Both the position numbers and the translations under genes were made by a program. Below are positions 22,746 through 35,499 of a DNA stretch of 64,000 bases, in pieces. Origin of the DNA: Balanoglossus misakiensis (lineage: Eukaryota > Hemichordata); assembly GCA_040954595.2 (NCBI GenBank), contig CM082587.2:7316001-7380000 (forward strand). Reading direction: 5' to 3'. The notes beneath the pieces were generated by a model. It ran no database searches. It was given only the letters and a program-made list of their open reading frames with translations, and was not told the origin of the DNA. Each line of letters opens with the position of its first letter. Positions within the stretch are counted from its first letter, which is position 1.

Positions 22746-25700
22746 ATGGCGGACTTGGACGCACCGATGATACCATCAGCGACGAGTATTGTGATTCACA
22801 GCGGCAACATTATAAACTGGAACCGTCTGAAGAGGAAGACTACGCGAACCCCAGCGGAGGAGGTAAGGAGAAACTGCCTTGTTTGTTTCTGCAACCGATA
22901 GATCGCGGAAAATACCGGTCATCATCGCAGTTCGCACTACATGTACATATCTAATCTAGTGCGACATGCATGACACCGATACCAGCTCTTGCATGACGCT
23001 GTTTTCGTACATGTAAAAAACAAACTCCACGAAACAACTGTGGACTTATATCTCTTACTCAGATCTGAATGTCTTCGCTGAATCGACGTCTTCCGAATTG
23101 TATTTGAACACTGTTCCGCGACATTGGTCCTTGCTTGGTCTGTATCTAACCCGTAACCTCAATATTTACATAACAAAAAATAACGCACTTCAGTCCATAA
23201 AAAGTTGCATAGTCATGGTGAAAATCGCACTGTGGCGTGGGTGATTTTTTCTAAATTTTTACCACGGAATGGGTTTATTCGAAGCAATACGGGAAAAATT
23301 ATTGTACAATGAATCCATATGATACACAAAGTGGAATAAAATGTGTTAGAAATATACATGTAAAGCACTTCTGTGCCTTCTGAAACTTAATTGTCAGTGC
23401 AAACTGCTAAATTGTTGCAAAATAAATCGTTAATGAAATTGATGAGTGTCCATTATGTTTCAAAATTAGGAAAACGATTTAGACGACGGGATATTCCGGT
23501 AGTAGACCATGATGTTTTGGACCAATTATCTACAGTACTACAAGTCTCAGGATTTGTCTTGTGTTTAGGGTTTGACGGCAAAACAAAGTTGCCCCTCCCA
23601 CATGTACCCAGGCCAGGTGCACCAAAAAGTGCACCACCACATGATCAAAAGAATTAAAGAATGCCCTTTTAACCAAATATGGTTGTTATGTAAAAATTGA
23701 GGTGCTGGTTACGTGGTATCTGTAACATCGTGGAATGCTAAGTTAAATCGAGTGACTGGGATTTCGTATCATGCATTGTATAACGGAAAGATTTGAAATG
23801 ATTATCAGTATCAAACCGTATCATCAACCTAACAAAATATCCATCTATCTGTATGTATTAATTTCACAGTTGTACGTGAGCCTTGTAGCCACACTGAACA
23901 GCTGGTTGAAGCACGTGGACAGAGACAATGTTCGAAATTTACAGAATGTGGAGTGCTTTGACACAAAATACATTGAAAAGATCCCGCGCGAAGAGAGGGA
24001 TGAGCTGAAGGTCACGGTCAAACTGTTTGCTTCCAATCTGGAGCCCGACCTGATGAGGCAAGCCCTGGACAGAGGTAAGACGTCATTGCATATTTTTAGT
24101 GTTGTTAGGCCAAAGAAAAAAAACGGTATGGTTGGGTCAGGGGTAGACTCTCACAGCCCCTCTCGCTGTCCATGCAGGCTTATGGTCTGATTCTGAAGTC
24201 ACGAGTCGAAGAACACTAGAAGAAAAAACAGCTGACGAATGTAACTTTCATCATATGGAGACTTTGAAGTAATGACATATTTCAAAAGGAGTTCTCCATA
24301 TGTAGCACCTGTCGTATACCAATCAATCAAGTATTTATAAGGAAGTGTTCAATAGTGTATTACAGACTATCCTGTACATATACATTGACATGGAGGCCTT
24401 CTAAAAGACCCTTTTCCGGTTTTTCCAAGAAACACTTCGTCGATGTATACATGTATGCTGTGCAAATTTTGAAAAACCCAGATTCATGTTCTAAAACCTA
24501 CCAATGATGCAGTAATACCCCAATGTGTAATGAACACATACCGACATATACATATACAGTGATCTTATCAAGTCAACATTGTCTTTTTCCCTTTCATTTT
24601 GACAGTGTGCATCGAGCTTGACATCACCAAAGTGGATCTTCTGCTCTTGTCCATGCCGGAGAGACCGTTTGAGGAAGAATTAAACGTCGACCACTTCAAA
24701 CCCGTGTGGGAAGTGTTGGAAGCATTGGTGGACGAGGGGAAAATCGAGTCCATCGGGGTCAGCGACCTGGACAAGACCATGCTGGAACAACTGCACGATT
24801 GGGCCAGGGTAAGGTTCTGGAATTCAGTTGCTGAGGTGGGAGGGGGATTTTCAGGTTAAGACAGGATACTAGAGGGGATTGACGACTATTATCAAAAGCA
24901 GGAATGTTTATTTTTAGCTTTTACGATTACTAACCTCAGATTCTTGCAAATAGGGACTGTAAATCCACTGCATCTAAAATATTGTCTTTAAATTTCACAG
25001 ATCAAACCTTCCATCAATCAAGTCAATCTACAGTCGTGTTGTAAGATGCCCCCAGACCTGGTAGAGTATGCCAGGGAGAAAGAGATACAATTATTGACAC
25101 ACTCTGACCCAAAAGGTATGTACATTTTTTCTCTCTGAAAAACCAAAATTAGATACTGAAAAAGGCAGCAACTGTAACTTTAAGTTAGTCTACAAATTTT
25201 GAAGGCAAAATTTTTTCAGTAGGGGTTGCAAAATGTGCCTGCCAGCAGAAATCCGCCATCTTGAATTTTTATCGCTTACCGATTAATTCCACAAATTTCA
25301 GCGTATTTCAAAGGGCACTGTGGTCACAGACCCCTATACATGTATGTAGCATGTGTGAACATGTGAAGGTGCATGCCTGTAATTTTCAAAATTAGATTCA
25401 AATAATAAGTGGGTGTTTCAAATTTCTTTAAATGGGACCGTCGTGTATTGGGAGATCACTAGCACCAGTGTTTTCCAATAACAAATTCAAGGACATACTG
25501 TTACACAAAGAGAGTGTATTGTTCCCTTTCTGTTCATGTGCCTACGTCAAGAAATGTGTACACGTCATATGTATGCTGTGAGGGACAGTACATTTTTCTG
25601 TATTGCCTGCTCTGTCTGTGTTGAAGTTCTATTGTGAAAATAATTGTCATTTTTGTGCAAATATTTTTTTATTTTTGAGAGTCAGGGTATAACTCTATCC

Positions 25701-26099
25701 GTACATTTGAAATTTTCTGTGTTGTTCACAACCCTCCCACATGACAAACTCAAAGCTGGACTGTCATCACTAGTAGAGCAGGCCTTCTTTCATAAGAACG
25801 GCAGTCGAAATTGTCATTTTCCTCTTATTTCTTTCTCGGACCTGGTAATCATATTGATTCTTGGACCTGATTTTATGACTTATTGAGTAACCATTTTTTG
25901 CGTTTTCCCTCTTGTAGAAATATTACCCGCCAAAGGGTTCCGGGACCTGATGAGTGACACGTGTCACCCTGACGACGGAATAAACTGGTACCCGTCATGG
26001 AGTCTGCGATACTCGGCCCTCATCAAATTACGGGGCATCATCAAGAGAAAAGGCTACATTGCACGCGCTCAGAGACTCAGCCAACAGGAGATGTTCTGA
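22746..26099 (+). CDS. GCLM: Glutamate-cysteine ligase regulatory (modifier) subunit, complete (5 exons)
   Basis: This non-catalytic partner of the glutamate-cysteine ligase catalytic subunit tunes the first step of glutathione synthesis in the cytosol. Exons: 22746-22862, 23870-24074, 24606-24808, 25001-25115, 25918-26099; junctions are GT-AG and phases agree. The product is 273 residues, against 274 in human. It begins MADLDAPMIPSATS; recognisable blocks are SGNIINWNRLKRK, YIEKIPREERDELKVTVKLF, IGVSDLDKTMLEQLHDWA, KMPPDLVEYAREKEIQLLTH and SLRYSALIKLRGIIKSKG-like (here RGIIKRKGYIARAQ). The fold is related to aldo-keto reductases. It shares a short upstream region with the valyl-tRNA synthetase gene. 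The ATG chosen is the first one, in good context, and gives the family length. Confidence 0.96.
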
Positions 26100-28098
26100 G
26101 CAACGACTGTAGAATCACTCAGATAAAATAATTTATGGTGTAATTCACAAGATTTTTTAAAGACACTGTATTTTTTATGTATATAGTTTTTAAGAGATTT
26201 ATTCTGTCAAATTGAACACAGTAGGTGATTTTCTTCACTTGTTGTCCGTTTGACGATTGATAATTTGCGAAAATCCACCGTATATGAACACTGTACCACA
26301 TTCAGGGTTCTCCCAACGTTAGTCGGCCATGGTCGGGCGTGACCAGCACTCAAGTGAAAAAGCTAGCAAAGAAAGTCTGCCAGCAGGTACTGTTGTGTAC
26401 TCAATCTAGTCTGTTGTCTCATTTTGATACATTGATGAACAGGATTGACTTGCAACAGACATGAATATTAATGAGCACAAATATTAATGAACATGAATAT
26501 TAAGGAGTAGTTGGCACTCAATGAAAGCTGGGCAGAACCCTGCACAGTAGGTTAACGTTTTCACCACTTGCTGTCCCAAGCAATTCTAAGTTACAATAGT
26601 ACGTATAGTTGTATGTTTCCCTGTCAACTTAAACCCAACTCTGAACAAAAACCAATGTTTTCTATGTAATATTATTCTAGATGAACTTTTAGGGGAACAC
26701 AGACTATTAATATAAGACATGTCATGTTTACAGGTGACCGAGAGTGCATGAATTATATCAGGGAGATTTTTTGACATTTTAAACAGTACATTTCAAGTAA
26801 AATTAAAATACCTCAGATTTTCATTCAGTCCAAGGACAATTATAAAAGTACATATATTTTGCTTGAAATGTTGCACAGCTGGAAAAATTTAGCTGGAGTC
26901 CCTGACTTGTACGTTTTTTGACCTTTTTAATGGGACAGCAGTATCTGCTCAATTCTCCCTACCTTAAATAGGTTTTAAGCTACCCAAGTGAGTGATGAAA
27001 ATCTCATATGGTCAACACAATTTCAAGATGGCCGATTTTTGCCATGTTTAAGAAATGGGAGCTAAAGTGATGATTGGCTATTCTGAAACTTTTTAACAGA
27101 AAAAAATAAGAAAATGTGAAAAATTTTAATGAGTTTAATAAGGTAACTACAAAGACAGACATGTTTGACCAAAGGAAGTCATGAAATACAGTATATATAT
27201 CATTTCTTCTATCTCTTAGTACAGTACGGTTGGCGACTTTTCGCCCAGAATGCAATGTGATTGGACCCCCTAGCACAAAATGAAAACCTATTTAAGGCAG
27301 CCAGAATTATGTAAGCCTGTAAAATCACCCCACCAAGGTTTATTTTTGCTTCACAATGACAGAACTAGACTGTCTCTGTCGTTTCGGTTTCAAGGATGTT
27401 AATCCAGTGGCTACCATGGAGATGAATATAAATTGGGGTGGTTACCATGGAGAGTAAGACATTTTCTACTGTGTCTGTTCGAAAAACAATTTATGCGACG
27501 GCAAAATTTGCATTTTTGATTAACACGCAAGAAGACATTTGTACAAGAGTCTACTGGTACGCTTGACATAGTGTGTTCTTCCGGACAATCAAAGCCAACT
27601 ACTAGTATGTCAACGATCACAAAACTTTGGTAAACACTTGTAAATAAATCTTCTCCAGTTATATAGGCCTAATGTGTAGGCTTATTACACTATCTAACCA
27701 TGGTTGTATGTGTCGATATCAATACATCTCTGTTGAATACGGTCAAGAAAATAACCCATTGCCCACCCTGCGTATGCGTTAGTCCCAAAATTCCCCAAAT
27801 CCATAAGTTTGTAATACAACACCATAAACCATAATTTAAACCTAAAATGAAACATTTCAATGCAAAGTTAAAACAGGACAAATGGTTGAGGCAACTGAGC
27901 CGGATTTCAGGGAGCAGACTTCGTACCTGCTGTAAATCCTTGCATTTAGAGTAAGACCAACAGTAATGTGAGGGCGTACCAAATAAGATCAGCTTAGCTT
28001 CACAAAGTCTTCAAGCGCCACTGTTGGGTTCACACCGGACAATTTACACCAGACTAACACACGTGCGCGTTTTTACTATAAATTCTCCACTTTCCCTA
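26100..28098. other. GCLM 3' UTR and convergent intergenic region
   Basis: No coding exon is supported. It should carry the 3' UTR of GCLM and that of the SLC16-like gene on the other strand. A short imperfect repeat around AATATTAATGA occurs at 26463-26505. Confidence 0.6.
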
Positions 28099-30300
28099 TC
28101 AACTTTTGAAGCTTAGATTGACCAATCCCGATGGGCGATTCTCCCGCCCCATGATGACGTCATCTCCGCCAGTCTGTGTCGCCGCCTCTGAATGGCAAAC
28201 CTGATGCAAATTGACGTCATCGGTGACTTCTTTGCTGGTAGCGTTCTCCGACATGCGCTGTCGTCTCGACGTGTAAGGTTCCATCACAAATATTATCAGA
28301 CCGCCAAATGTAAGGAGCGCACCGTAGAAATAAAACGAGTTGTTGTAGTCGCCGGTGACGTCATATATGAAACCTTTGAAGAAGAAAAACGAAACAAAAC
28401 TTAATCACGACATTAAACTACTCAATCACTTATGTTTTATATTTAACTTTCAGCAGCCAGACGAGACTGTTTTACGGAACAAACCATTGCCAATGACATA
28501 GTCACAGTGGTGTAATGGCTTAAGAAAACACTACAGAAATAAAACATGGTAGAATAAAAATAGGCAAGACGTGTAAATCACAAGACATTCACCACGGTTC
28601 GGACATTGCCTTTGGACGTGAAAATAATACAAACAAAATGGCAACCTTTTTGGCCACATTACTTAAATCACCGCAGTACTGTGTCCTGGTACCGGGCCCT
28701 GGTATCAGTTTTAAAGGCCGTTTTCTCGATCCCAGGGCAGAACAATGAAGGCCAACAAGGAAGCCTTTGTGTTAACACGTAACTGTTTATTGGAAACATA
28801 AGATTTGACTCACTGTTGAGCTAGGCCTTTAAAATTCTCTTGGTCCATCCTGTTTCAGTAATGATTGTGTATAGATGGACGGAGCCAACTCAATACGTCC
28901 CCCGAATTACGTCCATGTAAAACAACTTCCATGTCCCATTTTGCAAAGTATGCATGCCTGCCTGCGCCTAATATGGCATTCTGGTAGTCTGTACTAAATT
29001 GCCAAATTAACAGTATAGGAAAACTGAACTATTAAAAAGATTTATTTTGATATACCATTCCTTACCTGCACAGGGTGGGCCAATTAAGGATCCGAGGCCA
29101 ATGAACAGTGTCGATATTCCAGCGCCCGCTGTTAACATCTCACTTCCGAGGAGATCTCGAATAATTTGAGGTATCAAGCCGTAGACCAAACCAAAGAACG
29201 TACCAAAACAGACCGCGTAAACCATGTACGATGCATAGTTCGTTGCCAGAGAACTGGCCAGATTTGTCACTCCAGTGGAACAGGCGGCAAAGGCGAACAC
29301 CTTGATGCTTGTAGTGCATTTTTGAGTGACATGAAGAATTAACAAAATGGAAAACCTGCCCACTATTCCCGCCACACCGAACACGGAGACGATCAGAGAA
29401 ATGGCCCTGGGAGAACCAAGATTTTTTGTCTCTGCACGTGCGAGTAGATGTGTTGGTGAACTAGAAATTCCTATCCCGACCGCCACGGTACTCGCCACCA
29501 CAAACAGTGCGAAGGTGGGAAAGTCGGTGAACACCCTAAAATCACACGTGTCGGTGATAAATTTTCCGCACTTCGCTGAAAGCTTGGTCTTCTGCAAGGC
29601 TGGCTGCTTGGAGGAGAGTTTGCGATCCTTTTGGGGAGCTCTGAACAAGGCGGCAGAGATCCCCATGTTGGCGTTGATGGCCGAGAACACGATGACGGCA
29701 CCTCGCCAACCGTAGAAGTCGATCAACGTCTGCAATAGCGGCGGGAAAATAAAAACTGCCAGACCCGCTCCACTCGACGCCAAGACATTTGCCAAAGTGT
29801 ACCTTTTCCTTACGTAAAGCGAAACTATTCCCACTGCAGCAGGCATCACCAGAGCATATCCGAGTCCTGTTGACGAAGTGTGTACTTTTTTGTAATATAA
29901 TATTCTCCAACAATTTTGTGGTCAAATAAATTTCAATGTATGTTTGACTAGAACACCGCGTACATTGCTGGATGAAAAGTTATACGAAAACGAAAATGAA
30001 CGATTAGTATTAAATAATGTTCATCTATAAAAAATTAATCATTTTCCTATGTTCCAAAGACATCGTTTCTTACTGACAAAACAACACGAATTGGGTTTAT
30101 TTGTTAGTTGCGAAGCACAGATTATGCCACTGAAAAGCACATATTATCAACTTACCCACAAGCAGTCCAATGGTTAAGTATAATAGCTCGATGCGATGTG
30201 CCCATGCGCTCAAAAAGTAACCCGTTGACGAAAACAGAGTTCCGACAGCCACAGTCATTCGAAAACCAATTTTTTTAACACATACATTTGATAATGGGGC

Positions 30301-30377
<77 letters not shown>

Positions 30378-31083
30378 AACAATATATCGCTGACATATTT
30401 CATAAGTTTTCGTGCATGATCTCTGGATTTAACTGCTAATAAAAAGGTAATTTTCATATTTAATTTACTTATTAGCGATGTATTACTGAATTTACTGCAT
30501 ATAGTGATCCAGGCCTAACAGAGATCTGGTTGTTCTAGGAGACAATTGCTTGTGGCATTTTGTCAGGCAAACTATGCACACGTGAGCATATTCAGTTCAT
30601 ATGTGGCCTGTCTTTCGAAAGCAGCGTGTGGTTTTATGTGCATTGGACCGGATACAGTAGCTGGACGGTGTTGTTGGAAGTGCTGCGCAGATCAAGTGAA
30701 AGTCTAGCTGTGGTACGCTGCTGTACCTTGGGGGCTGATTACATGTCCGCGGGGGGTCTGCTTACCTATTTTGATTGCATTCGAAGGTTATAATGTACTT
30801 AGTAGAACTACACACTCCCAAAACGGGTCACATGCAGTAGAAACCTGTGCGCGTAACAAGGTAAAAACTTACCCAGTAAATACTCCATAGACATTAGCAA
30901 TGCAATGATCCACGATGTACGGGCCGATGTTTCTTCAAAGTGGTCTTGAATAATGACAAAGAGGGGACCGATAGCATGATACGCCCCAAATACATATATG
31001 CTGCAGACATGGGTGCCAAGAACAACCAACCACCCGACGCAGCCACCGTCTTTGGTCGCGGCTTCTGGGTTTTGGACGTCCAT
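28099..31083 (-). CDS. SLC16-like monocarboxylate transporter (major facilitator), complete (4 exons)
   Basis: A polytopic membrane transporter of 476 residues. Exons in transcript order: 31083-30873, 30299-30156, 29866-29066, 28373-28099; splice phases agree. The N-terminus KDGGCVGWLVVLG occupies the place of the SLC16 motif DGGWGW, but with Cys-Val where Trp-Gly is usual. It is followed by TM1-TM2 (SIYVFGAYHAIGPLF), a GPL motif before VKKIGFR, the GLGYAL...Y segment of TM4-5, and a cytosolic loop after residue 200. TM7-12 include GIVGRFSILL, FFGLVYGLIPQI and GPPCAG-FIYDVTGDYNNSFYF, matching the SLC16 end PPxAGxLYDxTGxY. The polar C-terminal tail is about 60 residues. The substrate cannot be told from sequence: monocarboxylates, aromatic amino acids, creatine or others are possible within the family. 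The start is the first ATG before the DGG motif. Confidence 0.88.
30302..30373. repeat. (GA)36 microsatellite at a 3' splice site
   Basis: 72 bp of GA on the + strand, CT on the transcribed strand. It ends directly at the acceptor CTCTAG before exon 30299-30156 of the SLC16-like gene, so it is that intron's polypyrimidine tract. Confidence 0.95.
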
Positions 31084-32645
31084 AGCTCAGTAAAAAATCA
31101 ACGATATATTCAGACAGTAGTTCCCACTCCCAAGTTACCATTCACACACATTTACAAGATTGAACAATGCTCACAGGGGCATGGGACCTGACCTTATGCC
31201 AGAAGGTCAGGTGACACGTACCACGACCCAGTTATAAAGGGGGGATTGTTCGTTTTTACGGCATGGGTGCGGCGGAATGTCAGAAGAACCCATGTTTTTT
31301 TTAACCAAAGAACTTTGGGGAACTAAATCGTGTGCAGGGCTTAATATTGGATGTTTTCCGCTATCCTATATCGACAAACGATACCAAGTTGAATTTGTGG
31401 AGATTCTAGAACCAATGTGCGCATGCTTACCAATACAGTTTTAAACTCCTGCAATGGGTGGCTTAATAAACGGGTGAGGCACCCATTAATTATATAACTT
31501 GTTCATTTCTATGTTTACGGCCACAATCAGAGGCGGGCAATATGTTTGTGTGTATACCCATCAGATTTGCAAAGTGACTTGAGCTGCATGCCCACGAGTG
31601 TGCCATGCTCTTAGCAATGACAAAACGTTAGATAACGAGAAAAAAATCAAATTTCTCTCCAATTTCTGGCAACCTCTATTGGTGGGCAGGTAGCCACATA
31701 TACATAAGAAAAACTGCACTTTCGTTTGCCATGCATGACTCAACAATAAAGTGAATGAGCGTAGCCAAAAATAGACGAGTGCGTGTTAATTCGTGTTTTT
31801 CAAGCAGACCCATCTTTCATCTTTTTTATTCGTGTAAAATTGAATTCAAGTATTAATACTCTTTACTAACACGGTTGGAACTATTTTAGGATAATTGCAT
31901 GTAGATGAATTGACAGTCAGTATACTCAGCATACAACGTAATGCACTACTACGTATAGGCATAGACCCGTTGTTTTTGTCATATTATCAATATGTAGAAT
32001 TACTGTAATTTCCCCATGTGCAACGAAACTACTCATTTTGTTCACATTTTAATCGCATGCAATTATCCCATACACAGTTCCAATCAAACTCGTCGTGGTC
32101 GGCGCAATGCAGTTAAAGCATCAATGTCCACTAAATATCACAGGTTTTATTGGTATTCAGAAACCCTTCACATGTCTTCTGGAAAAATTGGTAAAGGTTA
32201 CACCTGCCTACTGGCAGGGAAGAAGAACGCCCTAGCATGACGATACGTGAATGGGGGTCATTATGATAAACTGAGGAGTCTCATGAGGAGGGGGGGGGGG
32301 GGCTTGTATTTCCTTTCAGATTTTGAAAGGGGTGAATCGTTAGTAATGTTATCCCCTAATTATTCCACGTTTTATATCATTGCGAAATTTTAATTCAAAT
32401 TTTATATTCCTTGCTTCCGGTGATAAGTGAATAAATCTTCTCTGCCTTTGCACAGATTTCTGCTCTCTGAAAGTTTTCAAATACTTATTTCATTAGTGCA
32501 ATAAACATTCTCACTTTTGGTAAGAAATATGATGAAATACATATATTTGCAGCGTTAATTGTGTGACGCCAAAGAATGATAAACTGACCTCATGAATTTG
32601 AAATTCGACAAAGACGTCTTTTGGGGGAAATCTTAACTAAATCTT
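31084..32645. other. Intergenic region between decarboxylase copy A and SLC16-like gene
   Basis: No coding exon is recognised on either strand. It holds the 5' flank of the SLC16-like gene and the 3' flank of decarboxylase copy A. A poly-G run lies near 32290-32302. The last part, about 32550-32645, is homologous to about 36980-37073, the 3' flank of copy B. Confidence 0.6.
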
Positions 32646-34461
32646 TTACATGTATTTAGCTTTTAACAAAGTGGTATTTTCTTGAATGATTTGTAGGCAC
32701 AAGTCGATATGCTTTCGATGAGTTCGAAAACATAAAATACATATTCTGAGGCAATATTTTCCCCTGATCATCACGGATGACATGAAGGTTCTTCCGTCAG
32801 CCAAAATGTTTTCTTGGAGCTCCCTGTTGAATTTGTCGGTCAGGTCATCGTCTTTGGCGTCGTAGTAGAAGACCACTGTACTAAGTTGTGGGTTCAACTT
32901 AGATACAAACCCTTCCATAGCTAAAAAAAGAAACGAAATAAATAAATCGTATTTTAACGGTAACGTCGAAAACGTTATTTTAGGGTGGTTGATTACCCTA
33001 TTTCAGAAGAAAATACTCGTATTTCTCAATGTGATAGTTTCAGTTGTCAAAATCTAAATATTTCTACAAATTGTCAACATTGGTCCCTTGCATGATTCCC
33101 CGTTTTCCTGACAAAAAGTGAAATTTTAATTTGGCAGCAATGTAGGAAATATCACACCAATAAATATGGTGTTATTTTCATATATTCCCCGTGCGTACTA
33201 AACATGTGACAATGCATATTACGAAAATCGGTCTCACATGTAATCTTTTCGTGGAAATACTTGGCTAGCACCAGCTTTTCTTCCAGTGCCGTTGCAAACG
33301 CTTTCACGCCAAACAACTTCAACGGGAGCCACATTCTTAGACCCCTATGAAAGAAATCGGGTAAAAAGCGCATTGGACAACATTGGGTTTCCAAAATCAA
33401 ATTTTCCGGGGAACATAAACATCATCGCGCGTAGTACATGTGTATATAGCTTGAATTTGAAACATCCCTTTACCTCGAGTGTTTGGTTAGCTCGAACGAC
33501 AGCTCGCACGGCGAAAATTCTAGGCCTCCAGCATCTCCGAGATAATTGGTGTCTTTTGCTGTTGAAAAGGCCTTGCGAAGTTTGCAACCATCACGAACCA
33601 GTACTATTCCTGAGCCATAAGGGAGGAACAGGCCTGAAATGTTATGACCACTTTATATCATCTGCGATTAATTCACACGCGCATAAAACCCTCTAATGCT
33701 GTGTGACACAGAGGTGGGCGGTGGGCGAATCAAGCTGCTTACCTTTATGTGGATCCAAGATGGCCGAATCACTCCTCTCAATTCCCTTGAAAAGATGCTT
33801 GACCTCACCAACCAGAAGAAAGAATCCGCCATACGCCGCGTCCACATGAAGCCACACATTGTATTCCTCCGCCACATCGGCTATTTGGTCAATAGGATCT
33901 ACACAGCCGCTTACAGGGTCGCCCGCACTTGCTAGAATGATAAAAGGTTTCAAACCGTCCTATCAAGGACGAAGAGATATATGTTAAAAGAAACTGGTGA
34001 TCCTAAACGACACCCTTTGCCTGTAGCATCTTTTCCCTCGATTTATATGATCGATTAGCAACGCCACAGAGTGTACTTTGGTGTCTGCGCTTTTGTATAG
34101 ACACACATAATCGTTCGATTATAATCTAGATATTCAATCACCCTTGAGATCAAATAGGAAGAAATTACCTCTTCGTCCTTTGCTATATGTTTCCTCAAAC
34201 TTTCCACGTCCATTGTCAAGTTCTCTTCTGTCACGGGGATTTTTCTGACAATGGCGTCGCTCATACCGAGCACTCTGGCGGATTTCTGGAGGCAATCGTG
34301 TGCCATTTCCGTCACATACACAACAAGTCTTGAAAGAAAAAAACACTTTTGCGTGAACCGTGAATACATATTTTAAGCTTCTTGCTCTGCCAACAATCCT
34401 ACATTTAAATTGCACAACTTAACACGTGACGTGATAGATATATTTTATACAAGAAATGGCG

Positions 34462-34531
<70 letters not shown>

Positions 34532-35499
34532 GAAGAACTGGACACAAATAAGACAATATTAGTACTTGTCATAGTCTTTTCCTTTTATGTTCTTGCTTTC
34601 TCGGGCTGTTGCCACGGCAATAAGAGTTCCCGATGACCCACCACTTGTTAAGTTCCCAGCATGCCCTGGTGGATAGCCACATAGTCCGGCTGCCCAGGAA
34701 ACCAACATATTTTCCAATCGAACCCCTTCCGGCCCCATACTGAAGACTCCTTTTTTAGAAATAAAGGTTATATGGATCTTTCATTAACAAACAAACAAAC
34801 AAAGAAACAAACAAACAAACAAACACTATTAATTAATTAATTAATTAATTAATTAATTAATTAATTAATTAATTAATTAATTAATTAATTAATTAATTAA
34901 ATTAAATTAAATTGCACAACTTAACTCTGTCCCTTTAATAGACGTGCCTGCTATCCAGTTTGTGTGGCAAAAACTTGGAATGGGTTGAAACATACCGGTA
35001 TATTTGTTTGTCGCGGCTGTTAAGAAATCCCCAATGGCCGAAGGAAAGAGTCCTCCTCCTGAAATAAATGCTAAATGCATACCATGAGCAGTTGTAGCGC
35101 CTGATTTTAAAACAGTCTGCTGATACAAATCCAAAAGCTTATCTGAAAGCGAAACATAGAGAAAATCCAGTCGTCATATAGGCACACGCATATGAATGAA
35201 CAATTGTATGCAATCAACCAGCTAAATTTATTGTGAAAAATATTCGAAAGCAGTAACAACAACACCACAACGTACGCACCTAAACTGGTACCATGGTCTG
35301 TGATAGGGCTATTTAGAATGCCCGATGTCTCATTGCCACCTTCTCTCATTAACACTTTACAATCCTGAGTTTCCAATCCAGCCAAGAAATTTTCGGCTGC
35401 ATCCATGGTTCTCTTCATTAACTCATGCCGTTCATCATGCCCAGGCTCCAAACACATCGCTCCAGCCTCAAGATCTTCAAGTCTCGCCGACAGGTCCAT
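32646..35499 (-). CDS. Group II PLP-dependent decarboxylase, copy A (8 coding exons)
   Basis: A pyridoxal-phosphate enzyme of the DDC/glutamate decarboxylase fold; substrate unknown. Exons in transcript order: 35499-35280 (exon itself reaches 35507), 35142-34996, 34749-34566, 34328-34169, 33959-33743, 33633-33474, 33344-33238, 32920-32646. Phases agree and give 489 residues. Visible motifs: AATNKYTGVFSMGPEG and NLTSGGSSGTL (phosphate and substrate side), VTEMAHDCLQKSARVLGM, HVDAAYGG with Asp277 (pairs with the PLP ring N), DPHKG with the PLP lysine at 309, and the C-terminal LRICILCFRTHRKHID. The block usually NAGTTxxG is SAGDPVSG. The layout resembles short bacterial-type decarboxylases more than animal DDC, HDC or GAD. 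The start MDLSARLEDLE gives the usual length; an upstream exon at about 36322-36526 is phase-compatible but doubtful. Copy B lies directly upstream. Confidence 0.88.
34465..34528 (+). repeat. (GA)n microsatellite
   Basis: About 64 bp of GA in the copy A intron between exons 34749-34566 and 34328-34169. Confidence 0.95.
34786..34912 (+). repeat. (AAAC)n followed by (TTAA)n microsatellites
   Basis: AAAC units at about 34786-34825, then about 20 TTAA units to about 34912, in a copy A intron. Confidence 0.95.

Noticed and set aside
29347-29715. 122-residue plus-strand open frame
   Set aside because: Antisense shadow of the large SLC16-like exon 29866-29066.
30097-30457. SLSLSL-rich open frame
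   Set aside because: Translation of the CT microsatellite; only the part from 30299 down is a real exon of the SLC16-like gene.
34566-34739. Acceptor at 34740-34741 for the decarboxylase exon encoding MGPEG
   Set aside because: It breaks the frame with exon 35142-34996; the acceptor at 34750-34751 keeps frame and adds the family-typical GVFS.
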